Shown one piece after another: positions 1-5,769 of a stretch of 19,890 nt of DNA (within the stretch, counting starts at the first letter, position 1; the number at the start of each line of letters is the position of its first letter). The position numbers and the translations under genes are program-made. Source of the DNA: an uncultured Bacilli bacterium. Lineage in GTDB: Bacteria > Bacillota_I > Bacilli_A > RF39 > UBA660. The notes below the pieces were generated by a model. The model was not told the origin of the DNA and did not search any database. It saw only the letters and a program-made list of their open reading frames with translations. The stretch spans positions 1-19,890 of the forward strand of contig CAKOHQ010000025.1 in the NCBI GenBank assembly GCA_934085875.1. The letters are read 5' to 3'.

Positions 1-94
1 TAGTTAAAAAGTATGCATACGTTAATCCTACAAGAATTAAAAGAACTAAAAATATTCCTGTTACACTAACTATTATTCTTTGTTTTCTATTCAT
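1..94 (-). CDS. N-terminus of a membrane-anchored or secreted protein (partial, runs off left edge)
   Basis: Thirty-one codons are visible, reading leftward from an ATG at 94. An excellent ribosome binding site, AAGGAGGAG (110-102), sits 7 nt upstream. The peptide begins MNRKQR, followed by a hydrophobic stretch (about residues 7-23) and then GLTYAYF. A short basic start, one hydrophobic helix and an aromatic TYAYF-type end resemble the signal/anchor segments of Firmicutes surface proteins, including those processed by SipW-like peptidases. The rest is outside the window, so function cannot be assigned. The leader upstream is highly structured (see the leader entry), so expression may be controlled at RNA level. 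Confidence 0.7.
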   Translation of the reverse strand, partial: MNRKQRIIVSVTGIFLVLLILVGLTYAYFLT

Positions 95-98
95 ATAT

Positions 99-200
99 CT
101 TCTCCTCCTTAATTACACACAAAAAAGACTTTATTTTACTTCTATTTATACCCCCCCCCCCGAACAATTTTTCGAGGTCGGAGGAGAAGTATAAAGTCTT
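99..200 (-). promoter_or_regulatory. Structured leader with poly-G tract and an exact anti-Shine-Dalgarno segment
   Basis: On the minus strand the leader of the 94..1 gene can fold in two exclusive ways. Fold A pairs 200-185 with 143-125 (16 bp with a 3-nt bulge). Inside it, CCTCC and CCTCGA pair, using G-U, with an 11-G run (plus-strand C151-C161). Fold A is followed by six T (126-121). Fold B pairs CTTCTCCTCC (189-180) exactly, 10 of 10, with the ribosome binding site GGAGGAGAAG (108-99). The two folds share 189-180. Fold A may be a weak terminator or may simply free the ribosome binding site; fold B would block translation. Seen: the complementarities. Inferred: regulation. Confidence 0.5.
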
Positions 201-241
201 AAAACTTATCTTTTTTATGAATAGAAAATTTTATATTTGCG

Positions 242-281
242 AATTAAAATGTACAAACAGTTGTAAATTAAAATGTACAAA
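242..281. repeat. 16-bp direct repeat, two copies 24 bp apart
   Basis: AATTAAAATGTACAAA occurs at 242-257 and again, identically, at 266-281. In minus orientation it reads TTTGTACATTTTAATT. Closely spaced copies of TGTACA-containing repeats are reminiscent of the multiple terminal repeats of IS21-family elements, but no transposase is present in the window. It could also be a paired protein-binding site. The repeats are seen directly; the origin is inference. Confidence 0.6.
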
Positions 282-377
282 TTAAATCACAATTGGTATT
301 TCTACCTTAATAAAAATATATCATTTTTTATTTTTCTTGTAAATATATATTTGTATATTTTTTAGAAAAAAATTATA

Positions 378-406
378 TTGACACATCATTATTATGATGT
401 TAAAAT
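378..406 (+). promoter_or_regulatory. Consensus sigma-A promoter of the candidate small RNA
   Basis: TTGACA (378-383), a 17-nt spacer and TAAAAT (401-406). This is a full-consensus -35 and a five-of-six -10 at ideal spacing. Transcription would start near 413. No ORF with a ribosome binding site follows before the terminator at 454-482, so the product would be an untranslated RNA of about 70 nt. Confidence 0.65.
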
Positions 407-412
407 TAATTT

Positions 413-482
413 AAGTAGAGCATTTACTTTGTAATGCCTACCCGGTGGTAAGCACTCGTATTAATTACGAGTCTTTTATTTT
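413..482 (+). ncRNA. Candidate small RNA of about 70 nt with three hairpins
   Basis: The unit lies between a consensus promoter and an intrinsic terminator. It can form three consecutive hairpins: GCATTTAC/GTAATGC (420-437, one bulged T, loop TTT); TACC/GGTA (439-450, loop CGGT); and the terminator ACTCGTA/TACGAGT (454-472, loop TTAAT), followed by CTTTTATTTT. It contains GGTAAGCACT (447-456), which recurs downstream at 737-746. The reverse complement of its last eight bases, AGTGCTTA, is at 591-598. I do not recognise the family: it lacks hallmark motifs of tmRNA, RNase P RNA, SRP RNA, 6S RNA or riboswitches known to me. It may be a trans-acting RNA or the antitoxin RNA of the small peptide downstream. 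Confidence 0.5.
454..482 (+). terminator. Intrinsic terminator ending the candidate small RNA
   Basis: Perfect 7-bp stem ACTCGTA (454-460) and TACGAGT (466-472) with a 5-nt loop, followed by CTTTTATTTT. No coding region ends here, so it most likely defines the 3' end of the small RNA. Confidence 0.7.
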
Positions 483-485
483 ACA

Positions 486-518
486 TTAATATATTTGTTT
501 TTATTACAAATATATTAA
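486..518. repeat. Perfect 12-bp inverted repeat
   Basis: TTAATATATTTG (486-497) and CAAATATATTAA (507-518) are exact reverse complements around a 9-nt T-rich loop. It lies just downstream of the small-RNA terminator and begins a chain of palindromes reaching to about 694. It has no U-run of its own on either strand. It could be an operator or part of a structured transcript. Confidence 0.6.
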
Positions 519-814
519 GAGATAAAATATGATATTAAATATCAAACCATAATATAATTTATATTTGGTAGAACAACATAATTAATACTTAGTGCTTATA
601 AGATTTAGTCTAAATCCATTTTTGTAGGAGGATAAAGATCATACTTAATATGACTAAAATAATTAGTCTATTGATTATTCTTATTATGAATAATTTATTA
701 CCCATTATTGTCACAACCCTTCTATATAAATAGTTGGGTAAGCACTAACAAAATAAAGCTCTGGTTATATATACTACTATAATGTATTTAAAAAATATGT
801 CATATTATGGCATA
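519..814. other. Palindrome-rich region without a long ORF
   Basis: Successive short palindromes: GATATT/AATATC (531-543); an imperfect ACCA..TGGT hairpin with an AATATAA/TTATATT core (about 547-570); GATTTA/TAAATC (602-616); GACTAA/TTAGTC (652-668); ATTATTC/GAATAAT (674-694). A TATAAT lies at 553-558, without a convincing -35. AGTGCTTA at 591-598 is complementary to TAAGCACT at 449-456 and 739-746. The only coding candidate is the 27-codon ORF at 650-733. No known RNA family was recognised. Confidence 0.4.
650..733 (+). CDS. Possible 27-residue hydrophobic peptide
   Basis: ATG at 650 to TAG at 731-733. The peptide starts MTKIISLLIILIM, continues with NNLLPIIV and ends TTLLYK. It would be one membrane-spanning helix with a lysine near each end, the size and character of type I toxin peptides or other small membrane peptides. 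A strong AGGAGG lies at 626-631, but 18 nt before the ATG, longer than the usual 5-10 nt. There is no other standard start in frame at better spacing. A short hydrophobic ORF can arise by chance in AT-rich DNA. No homologue is recognised; treat as tentative. Confidence 0.25.
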   Translation: MTKIISLLIILIMNNLLPIIVTTLLYK

Positions 815-815
815 T
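787..815 (-). terminator. Terminator of the four-gene operon
   Basis: Read on the minus strand just after the cyclophilin stop: ATATG, a C/A mismatch and CAT pair with ATG and CATAT around an AAT loop (815-795), followed by a T-run (795-790). Stem stability is modest, but position and U-run fit an intrinsic terminator. Confidence 0.5.
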
Positions 816-1399
816 TAATTACTTTTTTCTATTATTTCAATTGTTTCTATTATAGGTTGATATTCTTCTGGAATTAATCCATTTTCATCACCGTATTTGC
901 TAACATTTTCTACTATTTTATCTACTATCTCTATTCCACTTATTACATTACCAAATGCAGCATAATTATCATCTAATGATTCATTATCTTTTTGCATTAT
1001 AAAGAATTGACAACTTCCACTATTATAATCACTACTTCTAGCCATAGAAATGGTTCCTCTTTTATGTTTTAAAAGATTATTAACACCATTACTTTTAAAC
1101 TCACCCTTTATTTTTTGATCACTACTTCCTGTACCATTTTTTAAAGGATCTCCACCTTGTATCATAAAACCATCTATTATTCTATGAAATGTTAAATTAT
1201 CATAGAATTTATTTTTAGATAATTTAACAAAATTATCAACAGTAATTGGTGCATTACTTTTATCTAATTTTACTTTAATATTTCCATAATCTTTTATCTT
1301 TATTATTGCTGTTATCTCACTTTTATCTTTCCAATTTAATCCTATAATTATTATTGTAATAATTGCAATAAAAATTATAAATTTTATATATTTTTTCAT
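815..1399 (-). CDS. Membrane-anchored cyclophilin-type peptidyl-prolyl isomerase
   Basis: This 194-residue protein should catalyse cis-trans isomerisation of X-Pro bonds outside the membrane, assisting folding of exported proteins. Residues 1-20 are a basic start plus a hydrophobic helix without a lipobox cysteine, so it is a membrane anchor or signal peptide. The cyclophilin domain covers about residues 29-192. It shows FHRIIDGFMIQGGDP (71-85, with the catalytic-type Arg73), GTISMAR (115-121), SCQFFI (129-134) and AAFGNVISG (147-155). Length and motifs match bacterial PpiB-like enzymes. The start ATG overlaps the upstream stop as ATGA and has AGGAGA in front. It is the last gene of a four-gene operon and is followed by a terminator. 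Confidence 0.9.
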   Translation of the reverse strand: MKKYIKFIIFIAIITIIIIGLNWKDKSEITAIIKIKDYGNIKVKLDKSNAPITVDNFVKLSKNKFYDNLTFHRIIDGFMIQGGDPLKNGTGSSDQKIKGEFKSNGVNNLLKHKRGTISMARSSDYNSGSCQFFIMQKDNESLDDNYAAFGNVISGIEIVDKIVENVSKYGDENGLIPEEYQPIIETIEIIEKSN

Positions 1400-2268
1400 T
1401 TAAACATTCTCCTAAATTTATTTATATAATATTTTATTTCTTTTTTGTTTTTTATATCTTTATATAAATTATTTATATATTCATCTTTCCCATATAATAT
1501 AATTGCTATTGGCATAATTAATGCACCATAAAGATTTATTTTACCATTTAAATTATTCAACATCATTAATACATCTTTGTTATTATCACTATTTAATATT
1601 ACGTAAAATATAATTTTTAATATATTTGATATATTATTATCAAAAACAATATCTTTATAAAAAATATTGTTTTTTAATAAGTTCTTATATTTTATTTTAT
1701 TTTTTATACTAAAGTAATTTGGAATATCTATTTTTAATGCTTTGTATTTATCATAACCTTCTAATAAATTTAAAATATATTTATAGTAAATAAAACATCC
1801 TAATAATACTTCTTCATTTATATTGGTTATATTTATAACTGGAATTAAAGTATCTAATGTATCTATATTATAATAATTATATATTATTATTGGTATTACT
1901 CTTGTTAAAGGAGTTCCTATTAAATCATTTTCATTATAATTATAATTAAGATTATTTTTTTTACTATAATATGTAAGTATATTATAAGTTTCTTTATCTA
2001 AATCATATATTTTATTAAAGCAATATTTATTTGTTATTAAACTTAAACATAATTTATTTATTATATCTGTATAGTCTATTTTTTTTGTATTACTTATTGA
2101 ATCTATTGTTGCTAAAAGATTAATTGTATTAAATGAATAATTTCCTTTTTTTATATTTAATATTTTGTTATCTATAATATTTAAATTTTCATTATTATAG
2201 TTATTTAATCTTGATAATCCAAATGAATCACCTATAATAAAACCGATTATTAAATCTTCAATATTCAT
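1396..2268 (-). CDS. ADP-ribosylglycohydrolase-like protein lacking the metal-binding motifs
   Basis: The 290 residues follow the layout of the ADP-ribosylglycohydrolase (DraG/ARH) family: an opening IIGFIIGDSFGL (residues 7-18), a helical body, GTPLTRVIPI in the position of the family G-x-x-M-R-x-x-P segment, and a late NGKINLYGALI segment (about 241-251). Active enzymes bind two Mg ions through an S-D-D-T motif and a late G-D-x-D-(T/S) motif. Here these read SFNT (45-48) and GKINL (242-246), so the key aspartates are gone from both. I infer a non-catalytic homologue, perhaps an ADP-ribose or protein binder. AGAGG precedes the ATG. It lies 7 nt after the TM2 gene and overlaps the cyclophilin gene by 4 nt. 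Fold assignment is by pattern only; family membership is likely, not certain. Confidence 0.55.
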   Translation of the reverse strand: MNIEDLIIGFIIGDSFGLSRLNNYNNENLNIIDNKILNIKKGNYSFNTINLLATIDSISNTKKIDYTDIINKLCLSLITNKYCFNKIYDLDKETYNILTYYSKKNNLNYNYNENDLIGTPLTRVIPIIIYNYYNIDTLDTLIPVINITNINEEVLLGCFIYYKYILNLLEGYDKYKALKIDIPNYFSIKNKIKYKNLLKNNIFYKDIVFDNNISNILKIIFYVILNSDNNKDVLMMLNNLNGKINLYGALIMPIAIILYGKDEYINNLYKDIKNKKEIKYYINKFRRMFK

Positions 2269-2275
2269 TTTTCCT

Positions 2276-3346
2276 CTATTTTGTAAATGCTATTAAACAA
2301 CTATTTGATTCATTATAATTACATATTTTATTATTTTTTTTATCTATTTTAAATTTATAGAATGTTGTTGCATTTACATAAACTTTAAGTATTTCATCAT
2401 CACTGTTATATTCATTTATACCTGTTTCTTCTTTTCTATCATTAAATTTTATAATTGATTTGTTATTTTTTATTATTATTTCTTTAAAATTTGTATTTTC
2501 ATTATCTGTTTTCCATGTACCTAGTATATTTACTGGTATAAATTCTACTACTTCTTTAGTTCTAAATCCTAAAAAGCAAAAGAATATTATAATTAAAATT
2601 TTTATAAAATTTGGAACTTTTTTTAATAATTTATCATATATGATTGGAGTTATTATAATACCTATAATTATTAAAAATATAATATTAAATGTATTTCTTT
2701 TATATATAGCGAATGCAATAACTATTATTGATAGTATGTATCTACATATATTTAAATCTCTATCATTTTCATATTCAGCATAATCGTTTATTAAATCAAC
2801 TATAATTCCAATACCAAATATTCCAAAAGTCAATAAATAAATTATTCCTAATATATATTTTTTTTCTAAAAATTTATGTATTCCAGTCCAACCAAAAATA
2901 GCGATTAATAAAAACTTACTACTATTATTATTTACTTTTATATCTTTATATTCTTCTATCTTTTTATCTAAATATTTTAATTCTTTTTTGTTAATTAATA
3001 ACTTATATGTTGTTAAATAGTCATTATATATTTTTTTAAATTCTTTTTTATTTTCTTTATATGTATAATTATGAGTTAATGATTCTAGTAATCTTTTATA
3101 TATTTTTTTGTTTTTTTTATATTTATTATTTAATTCTATATATATTTCATAACATTCTTCATATTTTTTTTCTTTAAATAATTTTTCTGCTTCTTTATAT
3201 TTTTTATCATCCATTAAATTATTTTTTTTAGGAGTATTATTTATTTTATTATCTTTTATTACTTTTTTTTGATATTTTTTTGCTTTATTAGCTGTTGAAT
3301 TATTTTTGATAGTATTTTTCTTTTTGCTATTTTTTGTTTTATTCAT
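2276..3346 (-). CDS. TM2-domain membrane protein with TPR-like N-terminus
   Basis: 356 residues. Residues 1-45 are very Lys/Asn-rich and probably disordered. Residues 46-135 are charged helices with a TPR-like pattern (YKEAEKLFKEKKYEECYEIY). A TM2 domain spans about 144-190, with G-x-x-G-x-HKF (152-159) and VDLIND (183-188). Further hydrophobic helices lie at about 200-213, 219-236 and 247-261. The C-terminal part (about 274-356) starts LGTWKTDNE and is predicted beta-rich, like small lipocalin-type domains. The cellular role of TM2 proteins is not settled. The helical N-terminus would be cytoplasmic and the C-terminal domain soluble on one side of the membrane. AGGAGGGT precedes the ATG and overlaps the upstream stop, indicating co-transcription. 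Confidence 0.65.
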   Translation of the reverse strand: MNKTKNSKKKNTIKNNSTANKAKKYQKKVIKDNKINNTPKKNNLMDDKKYKEAEKLFKEKKYEECYEIYIELNNKYKKNKKIYKRLLESLTHNYTYKENKKEFKKIYNDYLTTYKLLINKKELKYLDKKIEEYKDIKVNNNSSKFLLIAIFGWTGIHKFLEKKYILGIIYLLTFGIFGIGIIVDLINDYAEYENDRDLNICRYILSIIVIAFAIYKRNTFNIIFLIIIGIIITPIIYDKLLKKVPNFIKILIIIFFCFLGFRTKEVVEFIPVNILGTWKTDNENTNFKEIIIKNNKSIIKFNDRKEETGINEYNSDDEILKVYVNATTFYKFKIDKKNNKICNYNESNSCLIAFTK

Positions 3347-3356
3347 ATTTACCCTC

Positions 3357-3773
3357 CTATTTTTTTTGTAATTCTTCTAAACTATTAATCATTATCCAAT
3401 CTTCTAAAGGACTATATTCTGGAATATCTATTGGTTGTATTTTTTCTAGATTATTAAATTCTATTATACAAATACACTTTTTTTTCCATTTTTCTTCTTC
3501 TTTTTTTGTTAAATTTAATTTATTTTTGTATTTATCAAATATTTCTTCTATTTCAGAATTTGTTAGACTTTTATAACTGTCTGCATTTGTAACTACTGCA
3601 TGGTATGTTGAAACAGTATCTTTTTTGTTTACAAAATATAATTCATCATTTATAAATATTCTAGAATTAGGTATACGTCTTGTAGCACTTCCTCTTAAAA
3701 GAATAGTTCTTTCTTTATTAATAATTTTATCTAATTCTTTAGTTTTATTATCACAAATAACTATGTGTATCAT
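3357..3773 (-). CDS. Small PUA-like (ASCH/EVE-type) protein, tentative
   Basis: 138 residues, soluble, no signal peptide. It opens MIHIVICDNKTKELDKII, then RGSATRRIPNSRIF, followed by a beta-strand-like INDELYFVNKKDT and YHAVVTNADSY. The pattern of an R-x-P-x-x-R loop, a G/N-D-x-x-Y-F-V strand and an alternating hydrophobic strand resembles PUA-like folds that bind RNA or modified nucleotides, but I see no decisive motif. I choose the ATG at 3773 over an in-frame GTG at 3782, because GGTGAT lies 5 nt before the ATG while nothing suitable precedes the GTG. It is the first gene of the four-gene operon and overlaps the ribosome binding site of the next gene. Confidence 0.5.
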   Translation of the reverse strand: MIHIVICDNKTKELDKIINKERTILLRGSATRRIPNSRIFINDELYFVNKKDTVSTYHAVVTNADSYKSLTNSEIEEIFDKYKNKLNLTKKEEEKWKKKCICIIEFNNLEKIQPIDIPEYSPLEDWIMINSLEELQKK

Positions 3774-3787
3774 ATATATCACCCGTA

Positions 3788-3824
3788 TATCTATTCTACC
3801 ATAAAAATATTTGAGTAAGAAAAA
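3788..3824 (-). promoter_or_regulatory. Probable promoter of the four-gene operon
   Basis: Between the whiA terminator and the first gene, the minus strand reads TGGTAGAAT, an extended -10 (TG, one base, TAGAAT). A poor -35 (TTTCTT) lies 18 nt upstream. An extended -10 can compensate for a weak -35. The preceding terminator supports an independent start here. Confidence 0.45.
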
Positions 3825-3847
3825 AAATTCATGTTTTTTATGAATTT
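3818..3847 (-). terminator. Intrinsic terminator of yvcK-whiA
   Basis: On the minus strand AAATTCAT (3847-3840) pairs perfectly with ATGAATTT (3832-3825) around a 7-nt A-rich loop and runs into eight T in total (3827-3820). The stem begins inside the whiA stop codon. Confidence 0.75.
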
Positions 3848-4754
3848 ATTTATTATTATTTTTGTGTTTGATAACAATTTCTTTTATTTTTCTAAAATAA
3901 TGATTTATACAAGATTTTGTTATATCTGTTTCTGTTTCCATAGATATTATTTTTGCTAATTCATTCATTGTAGTTTCGGGGTATTTTTCTTTGTATAAAA
4001 TTACCATTTTTATTTTGTCATCTAATAAATCTATTAAATCATTTTCTTTTAAATAATTTATATTATCTATTTGTTCTTTTGATGTTTTCATACTTTTTTC
4101 TATATTAGCTTGTTCACAATTATTAAGTCTATTAACCATATTTTTATGATCTCTATATATTCTAATATCTTCATAATAAAATAATGAATTTGTGGCACCT
4201 AATAATTTTATAAAGTCACTTATTTCTTCACTAATTTTAATATATACCATAAATCCTTTGTCACGTCTAATTATTTTACTATTAAATTTTAATTTAATTA
4301 GTAATGTATTAATTAGATTTGCATCCTCTTTGTTATCTACTAAAAATTCTAAGTGATATTTACTTTTTGAGGGATCATTTATTGAACCAGTACAAAGAAA
4401 TGTTCCTCTTAAAAAAGATACTATTTCTTCGTAACTTGAATCTAATATATTTTTATTTAATTCTTTTATATCATTCGTTATTATATCTATTTTTTCTTTT
4501 ATAGATAGTATGAATATTTTTTTTATTTTGAATTTTTTTTGTGTTCTTATTGTTAAATTTATATCTATGTTGTATGTTATTTTTATTAATTTAAAAATAT
4601 ATCTTGCTACATTTGCATTTTCTATATATATTTTTAATCTATTATTTTCTTCTATTGATGCATATTTTAAATATGATAGCAATAGTATTCTTGCATCTAT
4701 ATCACTAGGTATAGTGCTAGTGACCTCTTCTTTTATTCTTGTTGTATAAGTCAT
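3846..4754 (-). CDS. whiA: WhiA family regulator
   Basis: 302 residues from the chosen start. WhiA is a conserved Gram-positive protein with an N-terminal LAGLIDADG-like domain and a C-terminal helix-turn-helix. It binds DNA and is linked to cell division or chromosome segregation in Bacillus and to sporulation in Streptomyces. Seen here: the family start (TTRIKEEV), FLRGTFLCTGSINDP with the following YHLEFLV, NRLNNCEQANIEKS in the linker, and a C-terminal segment rich in helix-turn-helix character (YPETTMNELAKIISME). The ATG at 4754 is preferred to one 12 nt upstream because GAGGT sits 5 nt before it and family members begin there. Only 1 nt separates it from the yvcK stop, so the pair is translated from one message. 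Confidence 0.9.
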   Translation of the reverse strand: MTYTTRIKEEVTSTIPSDIDARILLLSYLKYASIEENNRLKIYIENANVARYIFKLIKITYNIDINLTIRTQKKFKIKKIFILSIKEKIDIITNDIKELNKNILDSSYEEIVSFLRGTFLCTGSINDPSKSKYHLEFLVDNKEDANLINTLLIKLKFNSKIIRRDKGFMVYIKISEEISDFIKLLGATNSLFYYEDIRIYRDHKNMVNRLNNCEQANIEKSMKTSKEQIDNINYLKENDLIDLLDDKIKMVILYKEKYPETTMNELAKIISMETETDITKSCINHYFRKIKEIVIKHKNNNK

Positions 4755-4755
4755 T

Positions 4756-5703
4756 TTATACCTCATCCATTAGATATGAGAATATTAAATATGATGTTTT
4801 TAGAGAATCATGTTTTATTGTACCGTCTTCTTTTGAAAAGATATATAATTTATCGCTTATTAACTTTGTGTTTAATTTTTCTATTTCTTTTCTATCTGCT
4901 TTTACCATGTCTTTTTCTTCTTTACGTAAATACTTTTGTCTTGTTTTATATGGAATATTTTTATCATTTGATATAACAACATCAATGTTATCTATATAAT
5001 TTTTTATTACTTTAATATGATCACTTACTTTAAAATCATCTGTTTCACCTGGTTGAGTAAATAAATTACTTACGTACATTTTCTTAGCTTTTGATTCATT
5101 TATTGCATTTTTTATATCTTTAATTATTAAATGCGGTAATATGCTAGTATATAATGATCCAGGAGAAAATATAATTAAATCTGCTTGTTTTATTGCTTTT
5201 ATTACTTCTATATTTACTCTAAATTCTTTATCATATTTTATTTCTTTTATAAGTTTGCTACTTTTTGTAATGTTTTCTTCACCAAATATTTTTGTTCCAT
5301 CATCCATTATTCCAATTAATTCAACTTTATCTTCTGTATTAGGAAGTATTCTACCATTTATTTTTAATAATCTACACATAAAATCTATTGCATCTGTTAA
5401 ATTACCTTTTTGATCTATTAATGCAGCCATTAAAATATTTCTTATAGGATGGTCTTCAAGAGAAGAATTTTTAAATCTATAAGACAATAAATCAATTAAT
5501 TCTTGATTACTATTTGCCATGGTTAACATAACTTTCCCAATGTCTCCAACAGCGGGTATGTTTAATTCTCTTTTTAGTGTACCAGTACTTTTACCATTAT
5601 CTGCAACACTTATTACTGCCGTAACATTTACTGGAAATAATTTTAATCCAGATAGAAGATGAGAAAGTCCTGTTCCCCCTCCAAAAACAACTACATTTTT
5701 CAT
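4756..5703 (-). CDS. yvcK: YvcK/CofD-like gluconeogenesis factor
   Basis: 315 residues of the YvcK family, a CofD-like protein that binds UDP-sugars and supports cell shape and growth on gluconeogenic carbon in Bacillus. Seen: the nucleotide-binding start VVVFGGGTGLSHLLSGLK, VADNGKSTGTLKRE followed by PAVGDIGKVM, HPIRNILMAAL, FSPGSLYTSILPHL (the conserved GPGSLYTSI-like motif), and SNLFTQPGETDDF. The usual V-A-D-D-G-G-S reads V-A-D-N-G-K-S here, a substitution in the ligand loop. The common partner rapZ is not upstream; dnaJ is. AGGACGTGAT precedes the ATG. Its own promoter overlaps the dnaJ terminator, and whiA follows after 1 nt. Confidence 0.92.
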   Translation of the reverse strand: MKNVVVFGGGTGLSHLLSGLKLFPVNVTAVISVADNGKSTGTLKRELNIPAVGDIGKVMLTMANSNQELIDLLSYRFKNSSLEDHPIRNILMAALIDQKGNLTDAIDFMCRLLKINGRILPNTEDKVELIGIMDDGTKIFGEENITKSSKLIKEIKYDKEFRVNIEVIKAIKQADLIIFSPGSLYTSILPHLIIKDIKNAINESKAKKMYVSNLFTQPGETDDFKVSDHIKVIKNYIDNIDVVISNDKNIPYKTRQKYLRKEEKDMVKADRKEIEKLNTKLISDKLYIFSKEDGTIKHDSLKTSYLIFSYLMDEV

Positions 5704-5723
5704 ATTATCACGTCCTATGAAAA

Positions 5724-5752
5724 ATTATAACAAAAAAAAGATTTAGTATCAA
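5724..5752 (-). promoter_or_regulatory. Promoter of yvcK-whiA
   Basis: TTGATA (5752-5747), 17-nt spacer, TATAAT (5729-5724): five of six and six of six consensus bases. The -35 includes the dnaJ stop codon, and the spacer is the descending arm and U-run of the dnaJ terminator. One 40-bp segment therefore stops one unit and starts the next. Confidence 0.75.
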
Positions 5753-5769
5753 TTATATTGTCTAAATCT
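5732..5769 (-). terminator. Intrinsic terminator after dnaJ
   Basis: AGATTTAG (5769-5762) and CTAAATCT (5746-5739) pair perfectly across a 15-nt loop, followed by eight T including the last stem base (5739-5732). The ascending arm lies in the last dnaJ codons. Confidence 0.65.

Larger units (their letters stand above)
201..412. other. AT-rich intergenic stretch with a 16-bp direct repeat and a sigma-A promoter
   Basis: No supported gene. It holds two copies of AATTAAAATGTACAAA (242-257 and 266-281, 24 bp apart) and, near its right end, the promoter of the candidate small RNA (378-406). A weak minus-strand promoter for the leader may lie around 257-229 (TTGTAC, 17 nt, TAAAAT), but its -35 matches only three of six consensus bases. 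The remainder is simple A/T-rich sequence. Confidence 0.5.

Noticed and set aside
217..285. 22-codon Cys-rich ORF (cysteines every four residues)
   Set aside because: It has no ribosome binding site within reach (GGAGGAG is about 30 nt upstream), and the regular cysteines simply reflect the 24-bp spaced direct repeat.
413..440. tRNA-Thr-like string (GTAGAGCA followed by TTTGTAA)
   Set aside because: It resembles the D-arm/anticodon junction of tRNA-Thr, but there is no matching anticodon stem, no T-arm GGTTCGAATCC motif and no acceptor stem; the bases instead form three simple hairpins.
380..800. tmRNA, RNase P RNA, SRP RNA or 6S RNA in the non-coding region
   Set aside because: The hallmark motifs (tmRNA T-arm and tag reading frame, RNase P GAGGAAAGUCC, SRP GGAAGGAAGCAGC) are absent.
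2460..2783. 107-codon plus-strand ORF opposite the TM2 gene, and other plus-strand ORFs opposite minus genes
   Set aside because: They are hydrophobic reverse-strand shadows of Lys/Asn-rich coding sequence in AT-rich DNA, without ribosome binding sites or family motifs.
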